From Vibrio hepatarius (lineage in GTDB: Bacteria > Pseudomonadota > Gammaproteobacteria > Enterobacterales > Vibrionaceae): a stretch of DNA of 64,000 nt. The position numbers and the translations under genes are program-made. Below, piece after piece: positions 33,643 through 41,084 of the stretch. The notes under the pieces were generated by a model. That model made no database searches. It saw only the letters and a program-made list of their open reading frames with translations, and was not told where the DNA came from. Positions within the stretch are counted from its first letter, which is position 1. Every line of letters begins with the position of its first letter. The stretch is taken from positions 248,001 through 312,000 of the forward strand of contig NZ_LHPI01000019.1 of NCBI RefSeq assembly GCF_001274785.1. Direction: 5' to 3'.

Positions 33643-34593
33643 CTATGATTCCGGTTGATAAACCTTTAATGATTCAGCCCAAGTTTTTAGCGGGGTTTCT
33701 CCCTGATCTTGGATAGCTTGGGTGAGAAAGTCGATGAATACTCTCACCCTCGCTGGCAAATATTCTCGCTTGGCATAAAGGAGATACACACCTGTTCCGC
33801 TTTGGCGAACACTTGGGAATAGAGGCAACAGGCGACCTGATTTCAACCAGTCTCTAGCGATAAAATGCGGCATTTGTGAAAGCCCTAAACCGTCGGCGCA
33901 AAGCTCAGCCATCGATTCCCCATCATTGACGATAAAGTTGTTGAAGGGATCATACTCACTCTCGCCATTCGATTCTGGCATCTTGATCGGTAACAGTTTA
34001 CCCGTTTGCTTAAAGCGAAAACGTATCCATGAATGATCGTTAAATGATTCAGAACCACGTGGGACGCCGTGTCGTTCCAAATAATCTTTACTGCCACAAA
34101 TGATAAGGTCGATGGGGCTGAGTTGTCGGACAATTAACTGACTATCTTGAACTGAGCCAGACCGAATCGAGACATCAATTCCTTGCTCAATAATATCGAC
34201 GTAAGCGTCGTCATAATGAATATCAACGCTGATATTCGGGTAGCGCAAGCAAAACTCTTTTATCAACGGACGGATATAAAGCCGGCCATAGGAAACGGGC
34301 ACATTGATCTTGAGCGTACCCGATAACTCATCATTCTGACGCTTTAACGCCTCTTCACAGGCGGTGAGTTCTTCTAAAACAAGTCTTGCGGTGTTTGCGT
34401 ATAAGCGTCCACCTTCGGTCAAGCGGAGTTGCCGCGTAGAGCGCTGGAAGAGCTGAATACCTAAATCACTTTCAAGTCGATGGATGGCCTTGCTCACCGT
34501 AGAAGGGTCGGTGCCATAGCTTTTGGCTGCCGCCGCAAAACTTCCGCCATCTAGAGTCGCGATAAAAAAGCGCAAAGACCGAATCTTATCCAT
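33643..34593 (-). CDS. LysR-family transcriptional regulator
   Basis: 316 residues from the ATG at 34593; the reading from 34605 starts with TTG and adds four residues. The helix-turn-helix lies at residues 12-45 (SFAAAAKSYGTDPSTVSKAI) and the C-terminal effector domain is CrgA-like. It diverges from an exported DJ-1/PfpI gene, repeating the LysR + PfpI pairing seen at 29-31 kb. Confidence 0.87.
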   Translation of the reverse strand: MDKIRSLRFFIATLDGGSFAAAAKSYGTDPSTVSKAIHRLESDLGIQLFQRSTRQLRLTEGGRLYANTARLVLEELTACEEALKRQNDELSGTLKINVPVSYGRLYIRPLIKEFCLRYPNISVDIHYDDAYVDIIEQGIDVSIRSGSVQDSQLIVRQLSPIDLIICGSKDYLERHGVPRGSESFNDHSWIRFRFKQTGKLLPIKMPESNGESEYDPFNNFIVNDGESMAELCADGLGLSQMPHFIARDWLKSGRLLPLFPSVRQSGTGVYLLYAKREYLPARVRVFIDFLTQAIQDQGETPLKTWAESLKVYQPES

Positions 34594-34717
34594 ACCGTGA
34601 GTCAATTCTATTCATGAATATTGTTCACTATAGATAGTGGAAAGCGGGTCTTCAATCACTAATTTGCCTAAATATAATGGAACTCAACAACTTGATGCTC
34701 TAATAACGAGGTAAAAA

Positions 34718-35407
34718 ATGATGGTGAAAAATGGATTAAAAGTCTTACTCCGCACGTCGGTAGCAGCGTTGATCATGTTCTTCTCGGTGGCGACATCTGC
34801 AGAAGCCGCGGATAAACGAATCGGTATTCTGGTCTATGACGGCGTACTAACATCGGACGTGACCGCGCCTTTGGAAGTGTTTGGTGTCGCGAGTCGACTG
34901 ACTTGGTTTAGTGACTATGAAGCGATCACGGTTTCAGTCTCGGACCAGAAAACAATCACCACCGAAGAAGGCTTAAAGATTGGTGTCGATGCTTGGATAG
35001 GGGAGCTTCCAGAGTTGGACGTGCTCATTCTAACTTCCAGCTACGATATGGACCCACTTATCGAGAACAATCAGTTAATCGAGTTTATTCAAGCAACGTC
35101 GAAAGAGGCTGACTGGATGGCGAGCAACTGCTCAGGCGCGTACCTGTTGGCGGAAGCTGGTCTTCTGAATGGCAAAAAAGCCACAACTTGGGCTGGTGGT
35201 GAATCTGATCTACAAAAAGATTACCCAGCGGTGAAAGTGCAGGTGAATCAGAACTTTGTTGTCGATGATAAGGTCATTACCTCGAACGGTAGTCTCGTCA
35301 GCTATCAAGCGGCGTTAAAGTTACTTCATCTTATGAGTTCGGAGTCCAAAGCGCAGGAAGTCGCCGACGCGCTTCAATACTCGCGCTTTTCCACTCAACC
35401 GTTTTAA
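34718..35407 (+). CDS. exported DJ-1/PfpI family protein
   Basis: 229 residues. A signal peptide (hydrophobic 13-28, AEA-AD cleavage near 31) precedes a DJ-1/PfpI domain with nucleophile Cys 138 in SNCSGAYLLAEAGLL, the pattern of PfpI domains of GlxA/AraC-like regulators but without a DNA-binding part. Export is unusual for the family, so the active site should face the periplasm. The divergent LysR gene is the probable regulator. AACGAGG precedes the start. Confidence 0.82.
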   Translation: MMVKNGLKVLLRTSVAALIMFFSVATSAEAADKRIGILVYDGVLTSDVTAPLEVFGVASRLTWFSDYEAITVSVSDQKTITTEEGLKIGVDAWIGELPELDVLILTSSYDMDPLIENNQLIEFIQATSKEADWMASNCSGAYLLAEAGLLNGKKATTWAGGESDLQKDYPAVKVQVNQNFVVDDKVITSNGSLVSYQAALKLLHLMSSESKAQEVADALQYSRFSTQPF

Positions 35408-35516
35408 GGGTGTTTGATTGGGGAATGGCTAGAGCGAATAAGGATCTGGGTGCTAGGTAATGTTAAGCATCGAATCAAAAACGTATTCGCCTAGCTGTTC
35501 CTGACTAAAGGTTTAA

Positions 35517-36074
35517 ATGGCGATGACTGACTTATTGAACAAGAGAGACCGAGTAGCACCTGACCTTTGCACTGTGGACAAACAGAGCCGCTATGAAGCG
35601 GTTGTTCAAGATACGTATCGAACCATTTACCGCTACGCTTTTTGGCTGTGCATAGAGCAGAAAATGACGGAAGAGTTAGTACACGCAACTTATCGCGAAG
35701 TGTGGCATCGTCTCGACAGCTTAAAAAACGAAACAAGCGTTATATTGTCGCTTATCTCTATTTTGCGTATGGAGTACACAAAGCGTCTTGCGTGCTTTGA
35801 TTGCAACAAACGTGACGGAAAATATTGTTCGTCATCGAACAGTGAGCACCACATGCTCCAACAGCAGATAATGATTCTGCCATTGGAATACCGCGAACCG
35901 TTGGTGCTGAGCTTAATGGTTAGGCTGAACAACGCGCAAATCTCCGAGGTTTTGGGAATTAGCGCCAATACAGTCGAGACTCGTTTGTTTAACGCACGTA
36001 TGCAACTGAAGAAACAACAGGATGATCACGCGTTGGCCACCTTAACCTGCAGTAGTGCAACGCCAAGTGTATAA
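35517..36074 (+). CDS. ECF-type RNA polymerase sigma factor with Cys/His cluster
   Basis: 185 residues, AAAGG just upstream. Region 2 (about 25-90; TYRTIYRYAFWL and TYREVWHRLDSL) and region 4 (about 115-165; LPLEYREPLVLSL then the helix-turn-helix NAQISEVLGISANTVETRL) are recognisable. Between them lie Cys 93, Cys 96, Cys 104 and His 111-112, a spacing that could bind zinc or sense redox. No anti-sigma gene is adjacent: the neighbours are the DJ-1 gene and an XRE-cupin gene on the other strand. Function and target promoters are unknown. Confidence 0.8.
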   Translation: MAMTDLLNKRDRVAPDLCTVDKQSRYEAVVQDTYRTIYRYAFWLCIEQKMTEELVHATYREVWHRLDSLKNETSVILSLISILRMEYTKRLACFDCNKRDGKYCSSSNSEHHMLQQQIMILPLEYREPLVLSLMVRLNNAQISEVLGISANTVETRLFNARMQLKKQQDDHALATLTCSSATPSV

Positions 36075-36113
36075 GTACTTAGATCGAACCTAAATCGTCG
36101 AGTAGGTAATTGG

Positions 36114-36671
36114 TTATCGATGTTCAGAGATCAATATTGCACGTGTTCCTTCTTGTAAGGCTTCAAACATGTGCGGTAAATCTCCCGGATAACAAATGTA
36201 ATCACCTTCATTTAACTCATAGCTTTCTGAGACCAAGCCAAGTCGCGCGCTTCCTTGCATAATCAGGACGTGCTCGATCACTCCCTGATTGTGTGGCTCC
36301 GAGTAATGCGGTTGCCCAGGCGCAACTTCAATCATGTATATATCTCGATTGGCATTCGGCGGACATGCAGCAAGCAAAGTCGCTTGGTAAGTCTTACGTT
36401 TTGATGCAACGGTTACGCCTTCCCCGTAGCGAATCACTTTTATCTCTTGCTTGGGGGCTTCAAGCAAGCGGGAGACTGGAATATCAAGCACCACACAGAT
36501 AGCCCACAGCGTTTCTATACTCGGGTTTCCGACGCCGTTTTCTAGTTGTGACAAGGTCGATTTAGCAATGTTCGCTTGTCTGGCAACCTCCGCAATACTC
36601 AGCCCTGATCGCTTTCTTTCTGAACTTAATGTAGCGGCAATTTGTGCAATAGGTGGTTCATTTTTATGCAT
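36114..36671 (-). CDS. XRE-family regulator with cupin domain
   Basis: 185 residues from the ATG at 36671; the longer reading to 36704 starts inside the predicted -10 box. The N-terminal helix-turn-helix (about 12-65; GLSIAEVARQANIAKSTLSQLENG in two helices) is joined to a C-terminal cupin domain (about 105-180, PGQPHYSEPHNQGVIEHV). Such SutR-like regulators often control amino-acid or sulfur-compound export. It diverges from a LysE exporter across a promoter region full of symmetric sites, so it most likely represses that gene and itself. Confidence 0.87.
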   Translation of the reverse strand: MHKNEPPIAQIAATLSSERKRSGLSIAEVARQANIAKSTLSQLENGVGNPSIETLWAICVVLDIPVSRLLEAPKQEIKVIRYGEGVTVASKRKTYQATLLAACPPNANRDIYMIEVAPGQPHYSEPHNQGVIEHVLIMQGSARLGLVSESYELNEGDYICYPGDLPHMFEALQEGTRAILISEHR

Positions 36672-36698
36672 GGTTAAAAGCCAGGTAAGAAAAACTTC

Positions 36699-36780
36699 GT
36701 TCATTATAACAAACGATCGTTTTATTGACAGTACGGTTGTTCTTGTTCATTATAAAAATCACTTGTTCAGTTAAATGAAC
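36699..36780. promoter_or_regulatory. overlapping divergent promoters and operators of the XRE-cupin and lysE-type genes
   Basis: For the XRE gene (minus strand): CTGTCA, a 17-base spacer and a perfect TATAAT (36704-36709), with the palindrome AAACGATCGTTT (36711-36722) lying in the spacer. For the exporter (plus strand): TTGACA (36725-36730) with a -10 region near 36748-36756. GTTCATTATAA occurs at 36699 and 36745, and the inverted repeat GTTCA-N6-TGAAC at 36765-36780. This is what a shared repressor site would look like. Confidence 0.6.
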
Positions 36781-36809
36781 GAAATCAGGACAGCCAACAT
36801 CAAGAGGGA

Positions 36810-37433
36810 ATGGAATTGGACTACATGATATCTATAGCGCTATTTGCTATCTCTGCCTCGGTGACGCCTGGCCCCAATAACATTATGGTTATGACTTCGG
36901 GATTGAATTTTGGTGTTAAAAAGAGCTTACCTCTGCTTACAGGAATTTGTGTCGGGTTTGCGATCATGCTTTTGCTGGTTGGTTTAGGGTTCAGCCAACT
37001 CTTTAACATGTTCCCTCATCTGAGCTTGATTATAAAAATAGTAGGGACAGCGTATCTTCTTTATTTAGCTTGGCTTATTGCGAGCACTAGCTCTGTCGCT
37101 AACGGAAACCAGCAGGCAAGGCCTTTGGGTTTCTTGAAAGGCGCTATTTTCCAGTGGGTGAATGCGAAGGCTTGGGTCGTCGCGATTGGAGCGATTTCAG
37201 CATTCACAACAGTAGGGGAGCAGTACGCAACTCAAAACCTTACAATTGCGACAACATTCTTTATTGTTTCGTTTCCCTGTGTTGGGGTTTGGCTCATGTT
37301 TGGTTCTTTACTGCGTCAAAAATTAGAGAATCAAACCTATTTACGTTGGTTTAATATCTCAATGGCTTTGTTACTCGTGATTTCGGTTTTGCCTGTCGCT
37401 CTCGATGTATGGTCGCAGTTAACGGCTGTTTAG
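36810..37433 (+). CDS. LysE-family amino acid exporter
   Basis: 207 residues with six membrane segments and the LysE/RhtB signature SASVTPGPNNIMVMTSG near residues 14-30, plus GTAYLLYLAWLI near 82. It should export amino acids or related metabolites; the substrate is unknown. AGAGGG precedes the start. It is divergent from the XRE-cupin regulator and ends in a terminator that it faces together with trpS2. Confidence 0.88.
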   Translation: MELDYMISIALFAISASVTPGPNNIMVMTSGLNFGVKKSLPLLTGICVGFAIMLLLVGLGFSQLFNMFPHLSLIIKIVGTAYLLYLAWLIASTSSVANGNQQARPLGFLKGAIFQWVNAKAWVVAIGAISAFTTVGEQYATQNLTIATTFFIVSFPCVGVWLMFGSLLRQKLENQTYLRWFNISMALLLVISVLPVALDVWSQLTAV

Positions 37434-37488
37434 GTGCAGTTCGGAAACAAAGTCGAATCCCGTAAACCCATTTAGTTCAGCTTTGCAT

Positions 37489-37530
37489 ATTAGAGCCAGC
37501 GGAGATCTCGCCGGCTCTAATCTGTTTTGT
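37489..37530 (+). terminator. terminator after the LysE-type exporter
   Basis: ATTAGAGCC (37489-37497) pairs with GGCTCTAAT (37513-37521), with GCG/CGC continuing inward; CTGTTTTGTT follows on the plus strand. Confidence 0.8.
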
Positions 37531-37543
37531 TAAAACAAGCTAT

Positions 37544-38566
37544 TCAGAAAATATTCAGCCCAAAGATCTCTTTAACATCAAACAGGATCTTTTCTGTTTT
37601 CTCTCGAGAGATTTGGCTTCCTTTGGCTAAAATATCAATCAGCTGAGCTTTATCACTTAAATACTCTGCGCGCCTTTCTCTTATTGGTCTAAGCATGTCT
37701 TGCAAGCACTCTTCCAATACCTTCTTGGTTGTCCCGTCACCAAGGCCACCACGTTGGTAGTGTTCTTTGAGCTGACTTACATAAGCCTTATCTTGATGAA
37801 AAGCATCTAGATAGGTAAACACGACATTTCCTTCGATATTCCCAGGGTCTTTAACTCTTAGGTGGTTTGGGTCGGTATACATTGATTTGACTGCTGCGGT
37901 TATCTCTTTTTCACTCGCGCCGAGGTTAATCGTATTGCCCATCGACTTAGACATTTTGTTTTTTCCATCGGTACTAGGCAGGCGAGGCGAGTTACTCAAC
38001 AATGGCCTGCATTCATTCAAAACCGCGCGTCCTGCTAGCGAGTTAATCTTTCTTACAATCTCATTGGTTTGTTCAAGCATTGGTAATTGGTCATCGCCAA
38101 CCGGAACCAAGGTTGCATTAAAGCCGGTGATATCGGCTGCCTGAGAGATGGGGTAGGTTAAAAAGCCAGCAGGAATAGAACGTTCAAAGCCCTTGTTTTG
38201 AACCTCATTTTTGACCGTTGGATTTCTTTCTAAACGGCTGATGGTGACTAGGTTGCTGTAATACATAGTCAGTTCCGCAAGGGCAGGTAGCTGTGATTGA
38301 AGACAAATCGTCGTTTTTAAAGGGTTGATGCCAACAGCCAGATAATCGGCAACCACATTGAGAATATTAGAGGAGACTTTTTTCGGGTTATGGGCGTTGT
38401 CGGTAAGACCTTGCATATCAGCAACGAGGATAGTTTGTTCGTGGATTTCTTGTAGCGCGACTCGTTGCTCTAAAGAACCAACATAATGACCGAGATGCAG
38501 TGGGCCTGTTGCTCTATCGCCAGTCAAAATAATTTCAGGTTTGTCGGTAGGTTGCTTGGTGTTCAT
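37544..38566 (-). CDS. trpS2: auxiliary tryptophanyl-tRNA synthetase
   Basis: 340 residues, class I aminoacyl-tRNA synthetase. HIGH-type motif GPLHLGHYVG lies at residues 21-30 and KMSKS near 210. The N-terminal TGDRATGPLHLGHYVG pattern is that of the Firmicutes-like TrpRS branch, not the SGxQPSG pattern of the usual proteobacterial enzyme, so it is probably a second, acquired copy. Gln 52 occupies the place of His 43 of the Geobacillus enzyme, a residue tied to indolmycin sensitivity. Upstream lie a Trp-Trp leader peptide and a hairpin covering the ribosome binding site AGGAG. It converges on the LysE-type exporter. Confidence 0.9.
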   Translation of the reverse strand: MNTKQPTDKPEIILTGDRATGPLHLGHYVGSLEQRVALQEIHEQTILVADMQGLTDNAHNPKKVSSNILNVVADYLAVGINPLKTTICLQSQLPALAELTMYYSNLVTISRLERNPTVKNEVQNKGFERSIPAGFLTYPISQAADITGFNATLVPVGDDQLPMLEQTNEIVRKINSLAGRAVLNECRPLLSNSPRLPSTDGKNKMSKSMGNTINLGASEKEITAAVKSMYTDPNHLRVKDPGNIEGNVVFTYLDAFHQDKAYVSQLKEHYQRGGLGDGTTKKVLEECLQDMLRPIRERRAEYLSDKAQLIDILAKGSQISREKTEKILFDVKEIFGLNIF

Positions 38567-38570
38567 GGGG

Positions 38571-38607
38571 ATATCTCCTAGTTAAAACAGATCGCTACTG
38601 GAGATAT
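38571..38607 (-). promoter_or_regulatory. hairpin sequestering the trpS2 ribosome binding site
   Basis: On the mRNA, ATATCTCC (38607-38600) can pair with GGAGATAT (38578-38571), which contains the AGGAG Shine-Dalgarno of trpS2; 8 perfect base pairs with a 21-base loop. A second hairpin upstream (38615-38653: TTACA/TGTAA and TTAGCT/AGCTAA) separates it from the leader peptide. Neither is followed by a real U tract, which favours control of translation over termination. Confidence 0.6.
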
Positions 38608-38664
38608 AAAGAGATTACAGTCTTAGCTACCTTCCAGCAGCTAAAGAATGTAAGAATTCAGTGC

Positions 38665-38680
38665 CGCTCTAATTAGAGCG
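38665..38680 (-). other. 16-base palindrome overlapping the end of the trpS2 leader peptide
   Basis: CGCTCTAATTAGAGCG directly follows the two Trp codons and includes the leader stop codon. A ribosome paused at those codons would cover or melt this hairpin. Confidence 0.6.
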
Positions 38681-38722
38681 CCACCAAAAGAAGAATGATG
38701 TAGTCGTTGGGATATATTTCAT
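38669..38722 (-). CDS. trpS2 leader peptide with tandem Trp codons
   Basis: A 17-codon ORF on the minus strand, 103 bases before trpS2: MKYIPTTTSFFFWWRSN then TAG. Two consecutive TGG codons (38681-38686) in a short ORF ahead of a tryptophan enzyme is the hallmark of ribosome-mediated attenuation, as in trpL. No good ribosome binding site precedes it. A possible promoter (TTGAGT, 17 bases, TAGATT) would start the RNA at or next to the ATG, so it may be leaderless. Too short for standard gene callers. Confidence 0.7.
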   Translation of the reverse strand: MKYIPTTTSFFFWWRSN

Positions 38723-39242
38723 TCAGCCAATCTAACAACAATGATTTAGAAACTCAACCTGTTGGTTAATGGGGATTTATCTTAAAAGACAAATGTTTGG
38801 TACTGGTGTGTGGGGTGGGGACTACAGATTAAGGATATGCTGTTGGTAACACGGAGTTGGGCATAAATTGTTTAGAGTCATAAATTAAATTATTGAAGGA
38901 CGAATAACTTCAGGTATGGCAAATGACGTTGAAAATCTCAGTCTGTTCAGTATTCCTACCCATTTAACGATTATGAGCGAAGGTCTGACCCAACCTCTCC
39001 GCACAATCAACATAGTAGTCCTGCCTCGAATCACGCCTAATCCCACCAGCAAAATCACATCTCCTGATTACTCGCATGTTATGACTGACGTCGCCGTCGG
39101 GAATTGTTGAGCGTGGTTAGTACGACGACACTGACGAGAAATTAGGGTTAAGTTTGGGGGGAAAGACAGCACCTCCTTTCGTTTCTTGTTTTTCGATCTC
39201 GATCGAGGTTAGAATATAGGAAATAGAATTGAGGATGACAAA
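38723..39242. other. 520-base intergenic region between trpS2 leader and the XRE-ImmA pair
   Basis: It holds the promoters of both divergent units. On the right, a plausible promoter (TTGTTT 39186-39191, 18-base spacer, TAGAAT 39210-39215) drives the pair at 39243; the palindrome CTCGATCGAG (39198-39207) lies between its boxes. A 64-codon ORF at 38916-39110 has no supporting features and I do not count it as a gene. No integrase, tRNA or flanking direct repeat was seen. Confidence 0.45.
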
Positions 39243-39926
39243 ATGAACTCAGCACTAACCAGTAACGCCCAGACAGAAAAAAGCAATCAAATCGAAGAGC
39301 CCCAGCGAGCTCGCTTAGTTTCTAATCTTCCACATATTAAGGAAGCATTGCAACGAGGTTTAAGTGCCAGAAAAAGAATGACTGAAAACAACCCTGTGAC
39401 AAGTGGTGGTCAGTATTTTTATGGTGATACTATCCGCGCTCTCCGCGAACTACTAAAACCACACGGATATGTTAGAGAGTCCATTCGTAATGTAGAGCTT
39501 ACGATCAATAAAGAAGAAAAAATTGCAATCTACCTTTGTAGTGCTTGTGAGCAGACTGGAAACCTAGCAGGTTTCCCGCAATCCATTACAGAAAAAGGCG
39601 ACTTTACTCTTGATCTTTTAGCGCTTAAGTTTGAAGAAAATCTCAACTATGACTTGTTTCCAGAAACCCTTCCTGAGTCGAATCCCAAAACCAAACTAAA
39701 TTGTGATGTTTGGTTCCTTCTCCATAATTTTGATAAAAATACCAATAAACTTACCGCTGAGCTGGCGAGACCTGTATCCTACAATAAGAGAGGTTACGTG
39801 ACAGGATTTGATCTTGAAAACCGTATAATTATTGACATGGACAACGAAGAAATCGTTGATTCACAAGTCGATTTCAATGATGAAATTGACTTTGATATCG
39901 AAGAAGTAAGTAACGACAATGTTTAA
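39243..39926 (+). CDS. unrecognised acidic-tailed protein, partner of the ImmA-type gene
   Basis: 227 residues; GAGGATGAC lies before the start. I do not recognise a family. The N-terminal 70 residues are polar with basic patches (RGLSARKRM), the middle (75-190) looks like an alpha/beta domain with CSACEQTGNLAGFP and CDVWFLLHNFDKNTNK, and the last 40 residues are strongly acidic (DMDNEEIVDSQVDFNDEIDF). No signal peptide or membrane segment. Its end overlaps the XRE-ImmA gene by 8 bases, so the two are coupled. By analogy with ImmA/IrrE systems it might be the toxin, a substrate or an inhibitor; this is only inference. Confidence 0.72.
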   Translation: MNSALTSNAQTEKSNQIEEPQRARLVSNLPHIKEALQRGLSARKRMTENNPVTSGGQYFYGDTIRALRELLKPHGYVRESIRNVELTINKEEKIAIYLCSACEQTGNLAGFPQSITEKGDFTLDLLALKFEENLNYDLFPETLPESNPKTKLNCDVWFLLHNFDKNTNKLTAELARPVSYNKRGYVTGFDLENRIIIDMDNEEIVDSQVDFNDEIDFDIEEVSNDNV

Positions 39927-41043
39927 TTCATTAAGACTAAAAATTGCTAGAGAAAGAAGAGGATATACAAAAAAGGCGTTGGCCGAACTGACAGGGATTA
40001 CTACGAGAACGCTTTCAACATATGAAAATAAGGGTCTTCTGGACACAACTGACTCAACCTTAGTTAGTCGTATAGCAGATATACTCAATTACCCTGTTGA
40101 ATTTTTCTACGCCGATAATCCTGAGCAAATTGTAAAAGAAGGCGTAAGCTTCCGAGCGATGACGAAGCTTAGTGCGTCCAAAAGAGACGCAGCTCTCAGT
40201 GCCGGAACATTGGCTGTTGAGTTTAATACCTGGTTAGAAAGTCGATTCAATTTAAAGCAACATGATGTTTTAGATTGCAGCAGCGAAGATTTCGCAGATC
40301 CTGAAAGTGCCGCACAACTTCTACGGGAACATTGGGGCTTAGGTGAACTGTCTATTTCTAACATGATCCACCTTTTGGAATCTAAAGGTGTGCGCGTCTT
40401 TTCATTGACAGAGAACTGTGTAGAAGTAGATGCATTCTCATTTTGGCTAGACGAGAAGCCTTTCGTTTTTCTGAATACAATGAAAACGCCAGAACGCAGT
40501 CGTTTTGATGCTGCCCATGAACTTGGTCATCTAGTGTTGCACAAACATGCATCCAACAACGGACGCCAAGCCGAGGAACAAGCAGATCGATTTGCGTCAG
40601 CATTTCTAATGCCGAAAGGAAGTATTCTTGCGAAAGTACCTTCATATCCTTCTCTAAACCAGCTGTTGAAGTTGAAGAAGCATTGGAAAGTATCATTAGC
40701 GGCTCTAATACGAAGAACTTTTGACTTAGGCTTGTCATCCGAGTGGCACTATCGTCAATTAAATATTGAACTATCAAACTGTTATGGCAGGAAATCAGAG
40801 CCGGAGGGGTTAGAGAGCAGGGAAACATCTTTAGTATTTCAAAAGATTTTCAATAAATTGAGAGAAAAAAATATATCTCGGACCGAAGTACTCAATGAGT
40901 TGAAACTACCTCAAGATGAGCTTTCAGCCTTAACATTTAACAATCCATTTTTTCTGTTTAAGGCTGTTGTATCAAAAGTCAGAAATGGGAAAGCTACCCT
41001 TTCCAGTAACACCTCTCAGCCAACTCTGAAAGTGGTTAACTAG
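39919..41043 (+). CDS. XRE-family regulator with ImmA/IrrE metallopeptidase domain
   Basis: 374 residues. N-terminal helix-turn-helix (1-65; GYTKKALAELTGITTRTLSTYENKG pattern across two helices), linker, then a zinc peptidase domain with HELGH (His 200, Glu 201, His 204) and a downstream EEQADRFASAFLMP helix carrying the third ligand glutamate, the COG2856 layout. Such proteins cleave a repressor or partner after a stress signal and are common in integrative elements, phages and toxin-antitoxin loci. The C-terminal 120 residues are not recognised. A terminator follows. Base composition is AT-richer than that of the neighbouring metabolic genes by eye. Confidence 0.86.
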   Translation: MFNSLRLKIARERRGYTKKALAELTGITTRTLSTYENKGLLDTTDSTLVSRIADILNYPVEFFYADNPEQIVKEGVSFRAMTKLSASKRDAALSAGTLAVEFNTWLESRFNLKQHDVLDCSSEDFADPESAAQLLREHWGLGELSISNMIHLLESKGVRVFSLTENCVEVDAFSFWLDEKPFVFLNTMKTPERSRFDAAHELGHLVLHKHASNNGRQAEEQADRFASAFLMPKGSILAKVPSYPSLNQLLKLKKHWKVSLAALIRRTFDLGLSSEWHYRQLNIELSNCYGRKSEPEGLESRETSLVFQKIFNKLREKNISRTEVLNELKLPQDELSALTFNNPFFLFKAVVSKVRNGKATLSSNTSQPTLKVVN

Positions 41044-41059
41044 CGACACATATACACAG

Positions 41060-41084
41060 AGGGATCAAACTACAGATCCCTTTT
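41060..41084 (+). terminator. terminator of the XRE-ImmA unit
   Basis: AGGGATC (41060-41066) pairs with GATCCCT (41075-41081) around an 8-base loop, followed by TTTCTTG. Confidence 0.75.

Noticed and set aside
38615..38653. Intrinsic terminator in the trpS2 leader
   Set aside because: The hairpin is real but what follows (TCTCTTTATATCTCC on the mRNA) is not a proper U tract, so I describe it as an attenuator-like structure instead.
38916..39110. 64-codon ORF between trpS2 and the XRE-ImmA pair
   Set aside because: No ribosome binding site, low-complexity composition and no resemblance to a known protein; it looks like chance.
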